Below are positions 1 through 5,630 of a stretch of 11,487 bases of DNA, one piece after another. Position 1 is the stretch's first letter. Each line of letters opens with the position of its first letter. The DNA is from Candidatus Dormiibacterota bacterium (GTDB lineage: Bacteria; Chloroflexota; Dormibacteria; UBA8260). A model generated the notes under the pieces. That model had not been told where the DNA came from, ran no database searches, and was given only the letters and a program-made list of their open reading frames with translations. The stretch lies in contig CATPCA010000201.1 in NCBI GenBank assembly GCA_955652545.1, positions 1 through 11,487 on the forward strand. Reading direction: 5' to 3'. Made by a program: the position numbers and the translations under genes.

Positions 1-80
1 GCGACGTGCAGGCACTCCTGCGTACCGATGAGCGACATGGCGCCGAGAGGCGTCTCGATTGTGCTTGTGATCAGGGTCAC
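1..80 (-). CDS. ogt: Methylated-DNA--protein-cysteine methyltransferase (Ogt type), N-terminal fragment
   Basis: Only the first 26 codons lie in the window; the rest runs off the left edge. The protein starts VTLITSTIETPLGAMSLIG and continues TQECLHV. This has the shape of Ogt/MGMT N-termini, where a beta strand, T-P-(L/I)-G and a hydrophobic strand precede the catalytic domain. The GTG start (80-78) shares bases with the TGA stop of the upstream ada-alkA gene (79-77), in a GTGA overlap. A GGAG Shine-Dalgarno at 92-89 lies 8 bases before it, inside the last codons of ada-alkA, so translational coupling is likely. The family transfers O6-alkyl groups from guanine to its own PCHR cysteine; that motif lies outside the window. 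Mycobacteria are known to have the same ada-alkA then ogt order. The identity rests on a short N-terminus plus this context. Confidence 0.78.
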   Translation of the reverse strand, partial: MTLITSTIETPLGAMSLIGTQECLHV

Positions 81-1546
81 AGGGAAGTCTCCATGGTGTG
101 GACGGGATGCGACAGTTGGTTCCAGAGGTGCACGGTGGCGTAGGCGCGCCAGGGGCGCCATCGTTCGGCTCGCGCGACCAGCGCAGCGTCGTCTCCCCCG
201 CCCGTCTGGGCGAACGCCCGGCGCAGACCCAGGTCGCCCGCCGGGAAGGCGTCGGGGTCGCGAAGACCGCGCATGGCGACATACGTGACTGTCCACGCGC
301 CGATACCTCGGATCGACAACAGTCGGCGTGCCGTCTCGGCGCCATCAGCGGCCGCGGTGAGGTCGATGTCTCCGCCGGCGATCGCCAGCGTGAGCCTGCG
401 CAGCGTCGCGGCGCGCTCGGCGGTGAGGCCGAGGCCTTCGAGGTCTGCCTCCGCGACCGCCGCCGCCGTCGGGAATGTCCGGTCCACGCCGTGGCGCGGC
501 TGCGGCAGCCGAGCACCCAGCTGCTCGGTGAGCCGCGACGCGAGCGCAGTAGCACGGGCAACGGAGACCTGCTGGCCGAGGACGGCCCTGATCGCAATCT
601 CCTCGGCATCCACACAGCCAGGCACCCGCAGCCCCGGCCGGTCACGCACCAGGGGCGCGAGCAGCGGATCCGCACTGAGGACTGTGGCGATCGCCTCCGG
701 GTCGGCGTCGACGTCGAAGAGGCGCCGGCAGGCGTCCACCGCAGCGCTGAGGTCGCGGACGTCGTCGAGCCAGAGCCGGACCACCAGCTGTGTCGCCTGC
801 GGCTCCAGCTCGACGACGGCCGCGCCCCTGGGGAGCGAGATCGACCGGGTCAGGGAGCTGGAGGAGCAGCGCTCCACCCCGCAGACGGCTCGCTGCGCGA
901 AGAATGCGAGCAGGGAGCAGCCGTCGAAGGGAGGCCGGACGCCCAAGCGTAGGACGATGGCGCCCTCACCGTCGTGGCCGGCGGAGCCACGGCGGCGGAG
1001 CTCGGTGGGGGCGCGGCCGGTCCCGGCTCGAACCTCGCTGTTGAACTGGCGGAGCGACGAATAGCCGGCGCTGAAGGCGACGTCGGTGATGGGCATGCCG
1101 GTCTGCTCGATCAGCGTTCGGGCGGTCTGGAGGCGGCGCATCCGCGCCAGCGTCAGAGGCCCGGCCCCGATGGTGTCGGACAGGACTCGATGAAGGTGGC
1201 GCTCGCTGACCTCGAGCCGTCGGGCCAGGGCGGCGACCCCGGCCCCGCCGTCGGCGGCTCCGGAGGCGATCAGCCGCAGCGCCCGGTCGACGACGCGATC
1301 GCCACCCGGTGGCTGGACCGGTCCGGGGGCGAGGTGCGGGCGGCAGCGGAGGCAGGCGCGGAAGCCGGCGGCCTGCGCCGCGGCGGCGCTCGGGTAGAAG
1401 CGCACGTTGGCCCGCTTGGGTGTCTGAGCCGGGCAGATGGGACGGCAGTAGATGCCGGTGCTGGTGACCGCGGTGAAGAACCTGCCGTCGAAGCGCGCGT
1501 CACGGCTGAGGATGGCTCGATAACAGGCCTCGAAATCCTCGTGCAT
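77..1546 (-). CDS. alkA: Ada-AlkA fusion: methyl-sensing regulator and 3-methyladenine DNA glycosylase II
   Basis: The protein has 489 residues and three domains in order. Residues 1-75 are the Ada zinc-binding methyl-phosphotriester domain, with all four cysteines present (Cys34, Cys38, Cys65, Cys68). Cys34 corresponds to the methyl acceptor Cys38 of E. coli Ada. Residues about 82-187 are an AraC-type double helix-turn-helix. Residues about 195-489 are an AlkA glycosylase: an N-terminal beta domain, then the helix-hairpin-helix LLSIRGIGAWT and the catalytic aspartate Asp438 in FPAGDLGLRR. Known family chemistry is accepting a methyl group from the DNA phosphate, which activates the regulator, and excision of 3-methyladenine and related bases. 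The start at MHEDFEACYRA matches the usual Ada N-terminus; no good Shine-Dalgarno is visible. It precedes ogt with overlapping stop and start, so the two probably form an alkylation-response operon, possibly autoregulated. M. tuberculosis AlkA (Rv1317c) has the same architecture. Confidence 0.95.
   Translation of the reverse strand: MHEDFEACYRAILSRDARFDGRFFTAVTSTGIYCRPICPAQTPKRANVRFYPSAAAAQAAGFRACLRCRPHLAPGPVQPPGGDRVVDRALRLIASGAADGGAGVAALARRLEVSERHLHRVLSDTIGAGPLTLARMRRLQTARTLIEQTGMPITDVAFSAGYSSLRQFNSEVRAGTGRAPTELRRRGSAGHDGEGAIVLRLGVRPPFDGCSLLAFFAQRAVCGVERCSSSSLTRSISLPRGAAVVELEPQATQLVVRLWLDDVRDLSAAVDACRRLFDVDADPEAIATVLSADPLLAPLVRDRPGLRVPGCVDAEEIAIRAVLGQQVSVARATALASRLTEQLGARLPQPRHGVDRTFPTAAAVAEADLEGLGLTAERAATLRRLTLAIAGGDIDLTAAADGAETARRLLSIRGIGAWTVTYVAMRGLRDPDAFPAGDLGLRRAFAQTGGGDDAALVARAERWRPWRAYATVHLWNQLSHPVHTMETSL
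89..92 (-). promoter_or_regulatory. Shine-Dalgarno GGAG for ogt, inside the ada-alkA 3' end
   Basis: GGAG on the minus strand, 8 bases before the GTG at 80-78. It supports the GTG start and coupled translation with the upstream gene. Confidence 0.5.
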
Positions 1547-1548
1547 GA

Positions 1549-1582
1549 CAGCAGCATGACCGTCGAGACGGGATCTCTGCTG
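1549..1582. promoter_or_regulatory. 34-base two-part palindrome just upstream of the ada-alkA start
   Basis: The plus strand reads CAGCAG, 5 bases, CCGTC, GA, GACGG, 5 bases, CTGCTG. The two arms are symmetric, with 11 of 16 positions complementary. It ends 2 bases from the ATG. It could be an operator for a dimeric regulator (Ada itself is a candidate) or, in the mRNA, a hairpin over the initiation region. The role is inferred. Confidence 0.4.
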
Positions 1583-1592
1583 GCGGTTTTCG

Positions 1593-1598
1593 GACCTA
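1593..1598 (-). promoter_or_regulatory. Possible -10 box (TAGGTC) for ada-alkA
   Basis: TAGGTC preceded by CGG on the minus strand, about 46 bases before the ATG. It resembles the GGTAG-type boxes before other genes here. No convincing -35 is visible. If used, the transcript would begin next to the 34-base palindrome. Confidence 0.2.
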
Positions 1599-1625
1599 CC
1601 GTCAGAGGGTCGAGCGGGCCACGGC

Positions 1626-2591
1626 TCAGACGGTGAGCACGACCTTGCCGATGGCGCGTCTGTCGTCGATGAGTCGCAGGGCGTCTGCCGCCTCGGCGAG
1701 CGGGAACGATGCCCCGATCGGCGGAGCCACCCGGCCGGCCTCGATCATCGGCTGCAGCGCGGCCACCGTGGTCGCGAAGAGAGATGGGTCACCGCCCAAC
1801 CACGCGCCCCAGGCGGCGCCGACGATGGAGATGTTGCGCAGCAGGAGGCGGTTGGCGGCAACCGTGGGGATCCGGCCCTCGGTGAACCCGACCACCACCA
1901 GGCGGCCGCCGGGAGCGAGGCAGCGGAGGCTTTCGTCGAACCGATCGCCGCCGACAGGGTCGACGATGACATCGGCGCCGCGACCTTTGTTGAGGCCTCG
2001 CACCTCCGCCGACCAGTCTCCCCCGCTGTCGATGACGCTGTCGGCACCGGCGGTGCGGGCCATCTCGGCCTTGTCCGGGCTGCTCGTCACCGCCGCCACG
2101 TTTGCGCCGAGCGCCTTGGCGACCTGGATCGTAGCCGTGCCCACCCCGCCCGCCGCGCCGTGGACGACGACCGTGTCTCCGGCGATGACGCCGGCCCGCC
2201 GGGTCAGTGCGAAATGGGCGGTGTGGTAGTTGAGGATCAGCCCCGACCCCTGCTCCATGCTGAGCCGCTCCGGCAGCGGGCAGGTGAGGGCGGCCGGCGC
2301 GACCGCAACCTCGGCAAAACCACCGAGCATGGTCACCGCCATGACGCGATCGCCCGCGGCGAACCCGCTGCCGTCGGGCGCGCTTCTCACCGTGCCGGCG
2401 ACCTCGACCCCGGGCACGAAGGGCAGCGGCGGTTTGGTCTGGTAGAGGCCGCGGCTCATCAGCACGTCGGGGAAGCTGACGCCGGCGGCGGCGACGGCGA
2501 TGACCACCTGGCCGTCGCCGCCTGGCTCGGGCAAGTCGGCGAGGCGCAGACCGTCGGGACCGTCGAGCGATTCAATCCGCTGGGCGCGCAT
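1626..2591 (-). CDS. NADPH:quinone oxidoreductase-like zinc-independent MDR family protein
   Basis: 321 residues. The protein is a medium-chain dehydrogenase/reductase of the zeta-crystallin/QOR class. The N-terminal GroES-like domain has the usual landmarks, including FPDVLMSRGLY (40-50) and PFVPGVEVAGTV (57-68). The NADPH-binding Rossmann motif is HGAAGGVGTATIQVAKALGA (144-163). The region GADVIVDPVGGD (205-216) and the C-terminal IDDRRAIGKVVL (308-319) also fit. There is no catalytic or structural zinc-cysteine set, as expected for QOR rather than alcohol dehydrogenase. Members reduce quinones, enones or acyl-CoA-like substrates; the substrate cannot be told from sequence. The start MRAQRIESLDG matches the family length. 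The reading frame stays open upstream, but that part is antisense to the next gene. No Shine-Dalgarno is seen. The gene is divergent from the Mpo1-like gene and lies 79 bases upstream of ada-alkA on the same strand. Confidence 0.93.
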   Translation of the reverse strand: MRAQRIESLDGPDGLRLADLPEPGGDGQVVIAVAAAGVSFPDVLMSRGLYQTKPPLPFVPGVEVAGTVRSAPDGSGFAAGDRVMAVTMLGGFAEVAVAPAALTCPLPERLSMEQGSGLILNYHTAHFALTRRAGVIAGDTVVVHGAAGGVGTATIQVAKALGANVAAVTSSPDKAEMARTAGADSVIDSGGDWSAEVRGLNKGRGADVIVDPVGGDRFDESLRCLAPGGRLVVVGFTEGRIPTVAANRLLLRNISIVGAAWGAWLGGDPSLFATTVAALQPMIEAGRVAPPIGASFPLAEAADALRLIDDRRAIGKVVLTV

Positions 2592-2599
2592 GGCCGGGC

Positions 2600-2605
2600 A
2601 TGGTA
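2600..2605 (-). promoter_or_regulatory. Possible -10 box (TACCAT) for the quinone oxidoreductase gene
   Basis: TACCAT on the minus strand, with 8 bases between it and the ATG at 2591-2589. With no Shine-Dalgarno this would fit a leaderless or near-leaderless transcript. No -35 was recognised. Confidence 0.25.
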
Positions 2606-2723
2606 GCTGGCTGACAGGAGGCGGCCGAACCGCGCGGGGTGCGGTGCGCCACAATTGAGGAGGGCGTTGGAGTTCCGCAGTTGGAGTGCCCAGACGAGCC
2701 CGTTCACGCCGCCGCCGCGGACC

Positions 2724-2730
2724 AGGGAGA
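2724..2730 (+). promoter_or_regulatory. Shine-Dalgarno AGGGAGA for the Mpo1-like gene
   Basis: A purine-rich site 8 bases before a GTG at 2739 and 11 bases before the adjacent in-frame ATG at 2742. It places the start at one of these two codons and argues against longer upstream extensions of the frame. Confidence 0.5.
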
Positions 2731-2741
2731 ACCTCATCGTG

Positions 2742-3164
2742 ATGGAGATGACACCGATCGCCGCCGATACCGACGTGCCACCGCGGAGCGCGTCCTTCGA
2801 GGAGAAGATGGCGTACTACCGCTCGCAGCACACCACCGTGGGGGTCCGCGCGACCCACCTGGTGGGAATCCCGGCGGTCGCCACGTCGATGCCGCTCATG
2901 GTCGCCCGACCACGGGTGGGCGTGCCCCTGTTCCTGGCGGGCTGGACGCTGCAGGTCATCGGCCACAAGGTCTTCGAGAAGAACAGCCCAGCGCTGTCGA
3001 AGGGCTTCTTCACCTACCAGTTCTGCGGCCTGGCGTTCTGGTGCGAGGAGATGGCGGACCTCATCGCCGGGCGCTCGCCGCTCAGCCGTGGCCGCTCGGA
3101 GCTCTCCGAGGACAGCGACGACATCGCCGGCATCCCGATCGGGGAATACGCCCAGGCGCATTGA
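2742..3164 (+). CDS. Mpo1-like (DUF962) small membrane protein
   Basis: 140 residues from the ATG, or 141 from the adjacent GTG at 2739. The pattern matches the Mpo1/YGL010w (DUF962) family: SFEEKMAYYRSQH (18-30), THLVGIPAV (38-46), then GWTLQVIGHKVFEKNSPAL (67-85). The conserved histidines are His30, His39 and His75. Hydrophobic segments lie at about 40-56, 58-75 and 88-104. Yeast Mpo1 is an Fe(II)-dependent dioxygenase that alpha-oxidises 2-hydroxy fatty acids, and the conserved histidines are its likely metal ligands. Whether bacterial members do the same is not established here. The C-terminal tail from residue about 112 is polar and acidic and ends in IGEYAQAH. The gene is divergent from the quinone oxidoreductase gene and stops 3 bases from the 3' end of the convergent EamA gene. 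Confidence 0.85.
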   Translation: MEMTPIAADTDVPPRSASFEEKMAYYRSQHTTVGVRATHLVGIPAVATSMPLMVARPRVGVPLFLAGWTLQVIGHKVFEKNSPALSKGFFTYQFCGLAFWCEEMADLIAGRSPLSRGRSELSEDSDDIAGIPIGEYAQAH

Positions 3165-3167
3165 TCC

Positions 3168-4013
3168 TCAGGCGGCGATGAGCACGACAGCAACAGCAGC
3201 GAGCAGAAGGCCGCCCAACTGCCCGCGGGCAAGGCGCTCGCTGAGGACTGCCCGGGCCAGGACCAGCGTCGCCGCCGGGTAGAGCGAGCTGAGCACGGCT
3301 ACCAGGGCGAGCAGGCCGCGATGGGTGGCCAGCACGTACGCGAGGTTGGCCACGAAGTCGGTGATCCCCGCCACGATGGCCAGACCCAGGGTGCGCCCCT
3401 GCGGCAGCGCGGGGATGCCCCGCCGCACAGCGACGCCGGTGAGGCCGAGAAGGATGGCCACCGAGGCCGCCCGCTGCCCGACCAGCGGCCACGCGCCGCC
3501 GTCCGACCCGGTCTGAGCGAGCAGCACGTAGAAGCCGCCGAAGCTGATCCCGGCGGCGAGCGCCGACAGCAGCGCGCCGCGGCTGACCGGTGCTCCAACG
3601 TGCGCATCCGATTCCCGCCCGATCAGCACCATCGCGGGCAGGGCCAGCGCCACGCCGCACAACGCCAGCGCGCCCGGGCGCTCACCACGAAGAACACCGA
3701 CGACGATGGGCACCACGGCGCTGAGCACCGCGGTGAGCGGTGCCACCACCGACATCGGTCCGATGGCCAGTCCGCGGTAGAGGAGAATCACCCCGACCAC
3801 GCCGACGGTGCCGGCGGCGAGCCCCCAGGAGACGTCGCCGACGTGGTACGCCGACCCGGGCAGCAGCGCCACCGCGAACAGAGCGATGACCAGGGTGAGG
3901 CTGTTGCTCACCAGCACGACGGCGATGGCCGGCGCCCGCCGCGAGGCCAGCCCGCCGCTGAAATCGCTGATCCCGTACCCGACCGCGGAGACGAGCGCGA
4001 GCAGTGCAGCCAT
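3168..4013 (-). CDS. EamA/DMT-family membrane transporter
   Basis: 281 residues, almost entirely hydrophobic, with about ten predicted membrane helices in two EamA-like halves (about 1-133 and 145-281). Each half ends with the family pattern of a short charged turn with a conserved glutamate before the last helix: RGERPGALALCGVALALP (109-126) and LSERLARGQLGGLLLAAVAV (257-276). The N-terminus carries the typical helix-1 GYGISDFSGG stretch. Members of the drug/metabolite transporter superfamily export or import small metabolites; the substrate cannot be predicted. The ATG start lacks a clear Shine-Dalgarno. It lies 61 bases downstream of the acyltransferase gene on the same strand, so the two may be co-transcribed. 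Its 3' end almost touches that of the Mpo1-like gene. Confidence 0.9.
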   Translation of the reverse strand: MAALLALVSAVGYGISDFSGGLASRRAPAIAVVLVSNSLTLVIALFAVALLPGSAYHVGDVSWGLAAGTVGVVGVILLYRGLAIGPMSVVAPLTAVLSAVVPIVVGVLRGERPGALALCGVALALPAMVLIGRESDAHVGAPVSRGALLSALAAGISFGGFYVLLAQTGSDGGAWPLVGQRAASVAILLGLTGVAVRRGIPALPQGRTLGLAIVAGITDFVANLAYVLATHRGLLALVAVLSSLYPAATLVLARAVLSERLARGQLGGLLLAAVAVVLIAA

Positions 4014-4041
4014 CCGGGAGGACTCTGCAACGGCTCACCGT

Positions 4042-4056
4042 GGAGCGGCGCGCTCC
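4042..4056. repeat. Short perfect hairpin between the acyltransferase and transporter genes
   Basis: GGAGCG, GCG, CGCTCC: a 6-bp stem with a 3-base loop, 18 bases after the acyltransferase stop in the 61-base gap. No T-run follows on the minus strand, so it is not a standard intrinsic terminator. It may mark an mRNA processing or stability point. Confidence 0.3.
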
Positions 4057-4074
4057 CCGCCGGCCGTCAGGTGT

Positions 4075-5298
4075 TCAGTGGCGCAGTGCGCCGATGAGCA
4101 CCCCGCTGAGGCCGGTCACCAGAGCCGCGGTGGTGAGGGTCATTGCGGCGCGCCCCACCGCGGCGAGGAAGCGAATGCGGTTGGAGCGCGCCCAGAGCAC
4201 CACTCGGGGGAGCGCCACCAGCGCGATGGCGGCGATACCCGAGCCGACAGCGGGCCGGATCCACCAGTCAGGCGTCGTGGTGAACGAGGTGAGGCCGAGC
4301 CCCCAGCCGCTCATCCCCGCTGCCGTCAGTGCGGCGCAGAAGAGCGCGATCAACAGCGGTGCGTGGCGCAGCCCGGAAAAGCGGGTGCCCACGGGTGCGG
4401 ACGCCGGCCAGATGGGATCAAGCACGTGCCACTGGTCGGCGTTCTGCTTGATCACCGGCTCGAACGCGGCGAGCACGATGCGCGCAACGCGCTGAACCTC
4501 AGCCTCGCGCGGGGCTCCGGCATCGTACGGAATCTGCGGCATCGCAAACAGACAGAGCCTGCCGCCGTGGCGCACCGACCACGCCGGGACGAGCGCGGAG
4601 TTGCAGCGGATCGCGATGTCGACGACGCCCAGGGGGATCGGGGTGGGCTCGCCGAAGAACTGCAGGGGTACGCCGGCGCCGGTGAGGTCGCGGTCGATGG
4701 CGATGGCCACGGTGCCATTGCCGCGCAGCACCCCGAACACCTGGCGCAGCGCTCCGGCGCCGATGCGCCGGGCGACGTCAGCATCGGCGACGCGCATCGC
4801 GGCGACGTCGATAGGGATCACGCTGACGCCGAGCCGCGCACGACCGCGGCGCAGGTGGTCGAACAGCCGGATCGGATGCACCACCTCGGCAAGAACCGCC
4901 ACTGTGCCGGTGCCCGAGTTGAAAGCGACCAGGCCGGCATCCCACGGGCCGAGATGGCTGGCCACCATGACCACGCCGCGGCCGCCGGCCAGAGCCTCGT
5001 TGAGGTGATCGAGACCCTCGATGTCGAGGCGTCGCGCGCACGAGCTCGGGCGCGACATGCGCAGCACATCGACCCATGACCTGCCCAGGTTGCGCGCGTT
5101 GGCACGCACCAGCGCGCGCAGGCGGCGCGGCGGAAGCTCACCGACGACGTGGGTCAGGTTGGAGCTGAGTCCGACGAATCGCCCGGGTGACAACACCAGC
5201 ATCACGTGGACGGCGGCGATGGCCAGCGCGTACGCGACCGCCAAGGGCATCATGTTGGCGAGCGCCTCGACGACCCGGTACGCCCAGTATTTCCTCAC
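4075..5298 (-). CDS. LpxL/HtrB-PatA family lipid acyltransferase with C-terminal membrane extension
   Basis: 407 residues. The N-terminus (about 1-36) is hydrophobic, as in membrane-associated LpxL/HtrB and PatA enzymes. The acyltransferase motif HX4D is present (SHLGPWDAG, His115 and Asp120). It is followed by IDRDLTGAGVPLQFFGE (201-217), PIPLGVVDIAIRC (220-232) and the late QNADQWHVLDPIW (285-297), all in family order. These enzymes move an acyl chain from acyl-CoA or acyl-ACP onto a glycolipid such as phosphatidylinositol mannoside or lipid A; the acceptor here is unknown. Family members usually end soon after the QW motif. This one continues for about 100 residues with three hydrophobic segments (about 313-338, 348-370, 379-404). 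The GTG start is supported by a GAGGG Shine-Dalgarno 5 bases upstream. The EamA transporter gene follows on the same strand. Confidence 0.87.
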   Translation of the reverse strand: MRKYWAYRVVEALANMMPLAVAYALAIAAVHVMLVLSPGRFVGLSSNLTHVVGELPPRRLRALVRANARNLGRSWVDVLRMSRPSSCARRLDIEGLDHLNEALAGGRGVVMVASHLGPWDAGLVAFNSGTGTVAVLAEVVHPIRLFDHLRRGRARLGVSVIPIDVAAMRVADADVARRIGAGALRQVFGVLRGNGTVAIAIDRDLTGAGVPLQFFGEPTPIPLGVVDIAIRCNSALVPAWSVRHGGRLCLFAMPQIPYDAGAPREAEVQRVARIVLAAFEPVIKQNADQWHVLDPIWPASAPVGTRFSGLRHAPLLIALFCAALTAAGMSGWGLGLTSFTTTPDWWIRPAVGSGIAAIALVALPRVVLWARSNRIRFLAAVGRAAMTLTTAALVTGLSGVLIGALRH

Positions 5299-5303
5299 TC
5301 CAT

Positions 5304-5308
5304 CCCTC
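5304..5308 (-). promoter_or_regulatory. Shine-Dalgarno GAGGG for the acyltransferase GTG start
   Basis: GAGGG on the minus strand, 5 bases before the GTG at 5298-5296. It decides the start: the nearby ATG at 5303-5301 is out of frame and runs into TGA after one codon. Confidence 0.55.
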
Positions 5309-5352
5309 GAAAACAGATGGTTGCTGACATCAACTGGAACAACGGAACCCGG

Positions 5353-5367
5353 TGAGCCGGCGGCTCA
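5353..5367. promoter_or_regulatory. 15-base perfect palindrome upstream of the acyltransferase gene
   Basis: TGAGCCG, G, CGGCTCA: 7-bp arms around one base, about 55-69 bases upstream of the acyltransferase GTG. The size and position fit a binding site for a dimeric repressor, but no regulator is encoded nearby. With a 1-base spacer it cannot form a regular RNA hairpin with all 7 pairs. Confidence 0.35.
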
Positions 5368-5485
5368 TCGTGACCTGGAGGCCAACAACCGTCTGCCCGC
5401 TGCGTGACCAATGCCTTCGCGTGCACTGGTTGCTGTGGTTGCTTTCGCGACAGCCGCGTTTCGCCGCCAGAACGCCGCCACGTGG

Positions 5486-5491
5486 TAGGGT
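5486..5491 (+). promoter_or_regulatory. Possible -10 box (TAGGGT) for the DEAD-box helicase gene
   Basis: TAGGGT preceded by GG, about 140 bases before the ATG. It resembles boxes upstream of other genes here. No -35 is recognisable. If used, transcription would begin near 5498 and give a leader of about 130 bases. Confidence 0.3.
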
Positions 5492-5502
5492 GTCAATTGA
5501 CT

Positions 5503-5621
5503 GCGGCGTTTCTTTCATGCGCCGCTGCCCTTCTTGCGGTTCCTCTCCCCGTGTCCCACGGGTTCCCCAAGCCAGGCACAACGACCAGAGCTTCGAGGGG
5601 AAGCGCAGAGCCTGACGGCTC
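5503..5621 (+). promoter_or_regulatory. Candidate structured 5' leader of the DEAD-box helicase mRNA
   Basis: Four inverted repeats lie in a row: 5503-5525 (GCGGCG/CGCCGC, 11-base loop), 5548-5562 (CCCGTG/CACGGG, 3-base loop), 5590-5604 (GCTTC/GAAGC, 5-base loop) and 5608-5621 (GAGCC/GGCTC, 4-base loop). The last one abuts the AGGAG Shine-Dalgarno at 5622-5626. Long structured leaders are known for cold-inducible DEAD-box helicases such as E. coli csdA/deaD and cyanobacterial crhR. A similar role here is inference. Confidence 0.4.
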
Positions 5622-5630
5622 AGGAGATCC

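Larger units (their letters stand above)
5299..5630. other. 332-base divergent intergenic region: two promoters and a structured leader expected
   Basis: This is the longest stretch without a supported gene, lying between the minus-strand acyltransferase and the plus-strand DEAD-box helicase. It must carry promoters for both. It holds a 15-base palindrome at 5353-5367, a GGTAGGGT box around 5484-5491, an 8-base palindrome TCAATTGA at 5493-5500 (which includes TTGACA on the minus strand), and four hairpins between 5503 and 5621 leading to the helicase Shine-Dalgarno. The short reading frames in it look spurious. Confidence 0.6.

Noticed and set aside
98..952. A plus-strand 284-residue frame antisense to the Ada-AlkA gene.
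   Set aside because: It is a typical high-GC antisense shadow; the opposite strand encodes a complete AlkA domain.
2592..3161. A minus-strand frame stays open 190 codons upstream of the quinone oxidoreductase start, which would give a 511-residue protein.
   Set aside because: The extra part is low-complexity, Arg/His-rich, antisense to the well-supported Mpo1-like gene, and the family begins at MRAQRIES.
4042..4056. The hairpin after the acyltransferase gene as an intrinsic terminator.
   Set aside because: The stem is only 6 bp with a 3-base loop and no T-run follows. It is kept only as a repeat.
3808..5079. A plus-strand 423-residue frame antisense to the transporter and acyltransferase genes.
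   Set aside because: The translation is His/Arg/Ala-rich without motifs. Both opposite-strand genes have clear family signatures.
5491..5496. A perfect TTGACA (-35 consensus) on the minus strand as the acyltransferase promoter.
   Set aside because: At 16-18 base spacing only CGTTCT, GTTCTG or TTCTGG is found, none a credible -10. It may simply be part of the TCAATTGA palindrome.
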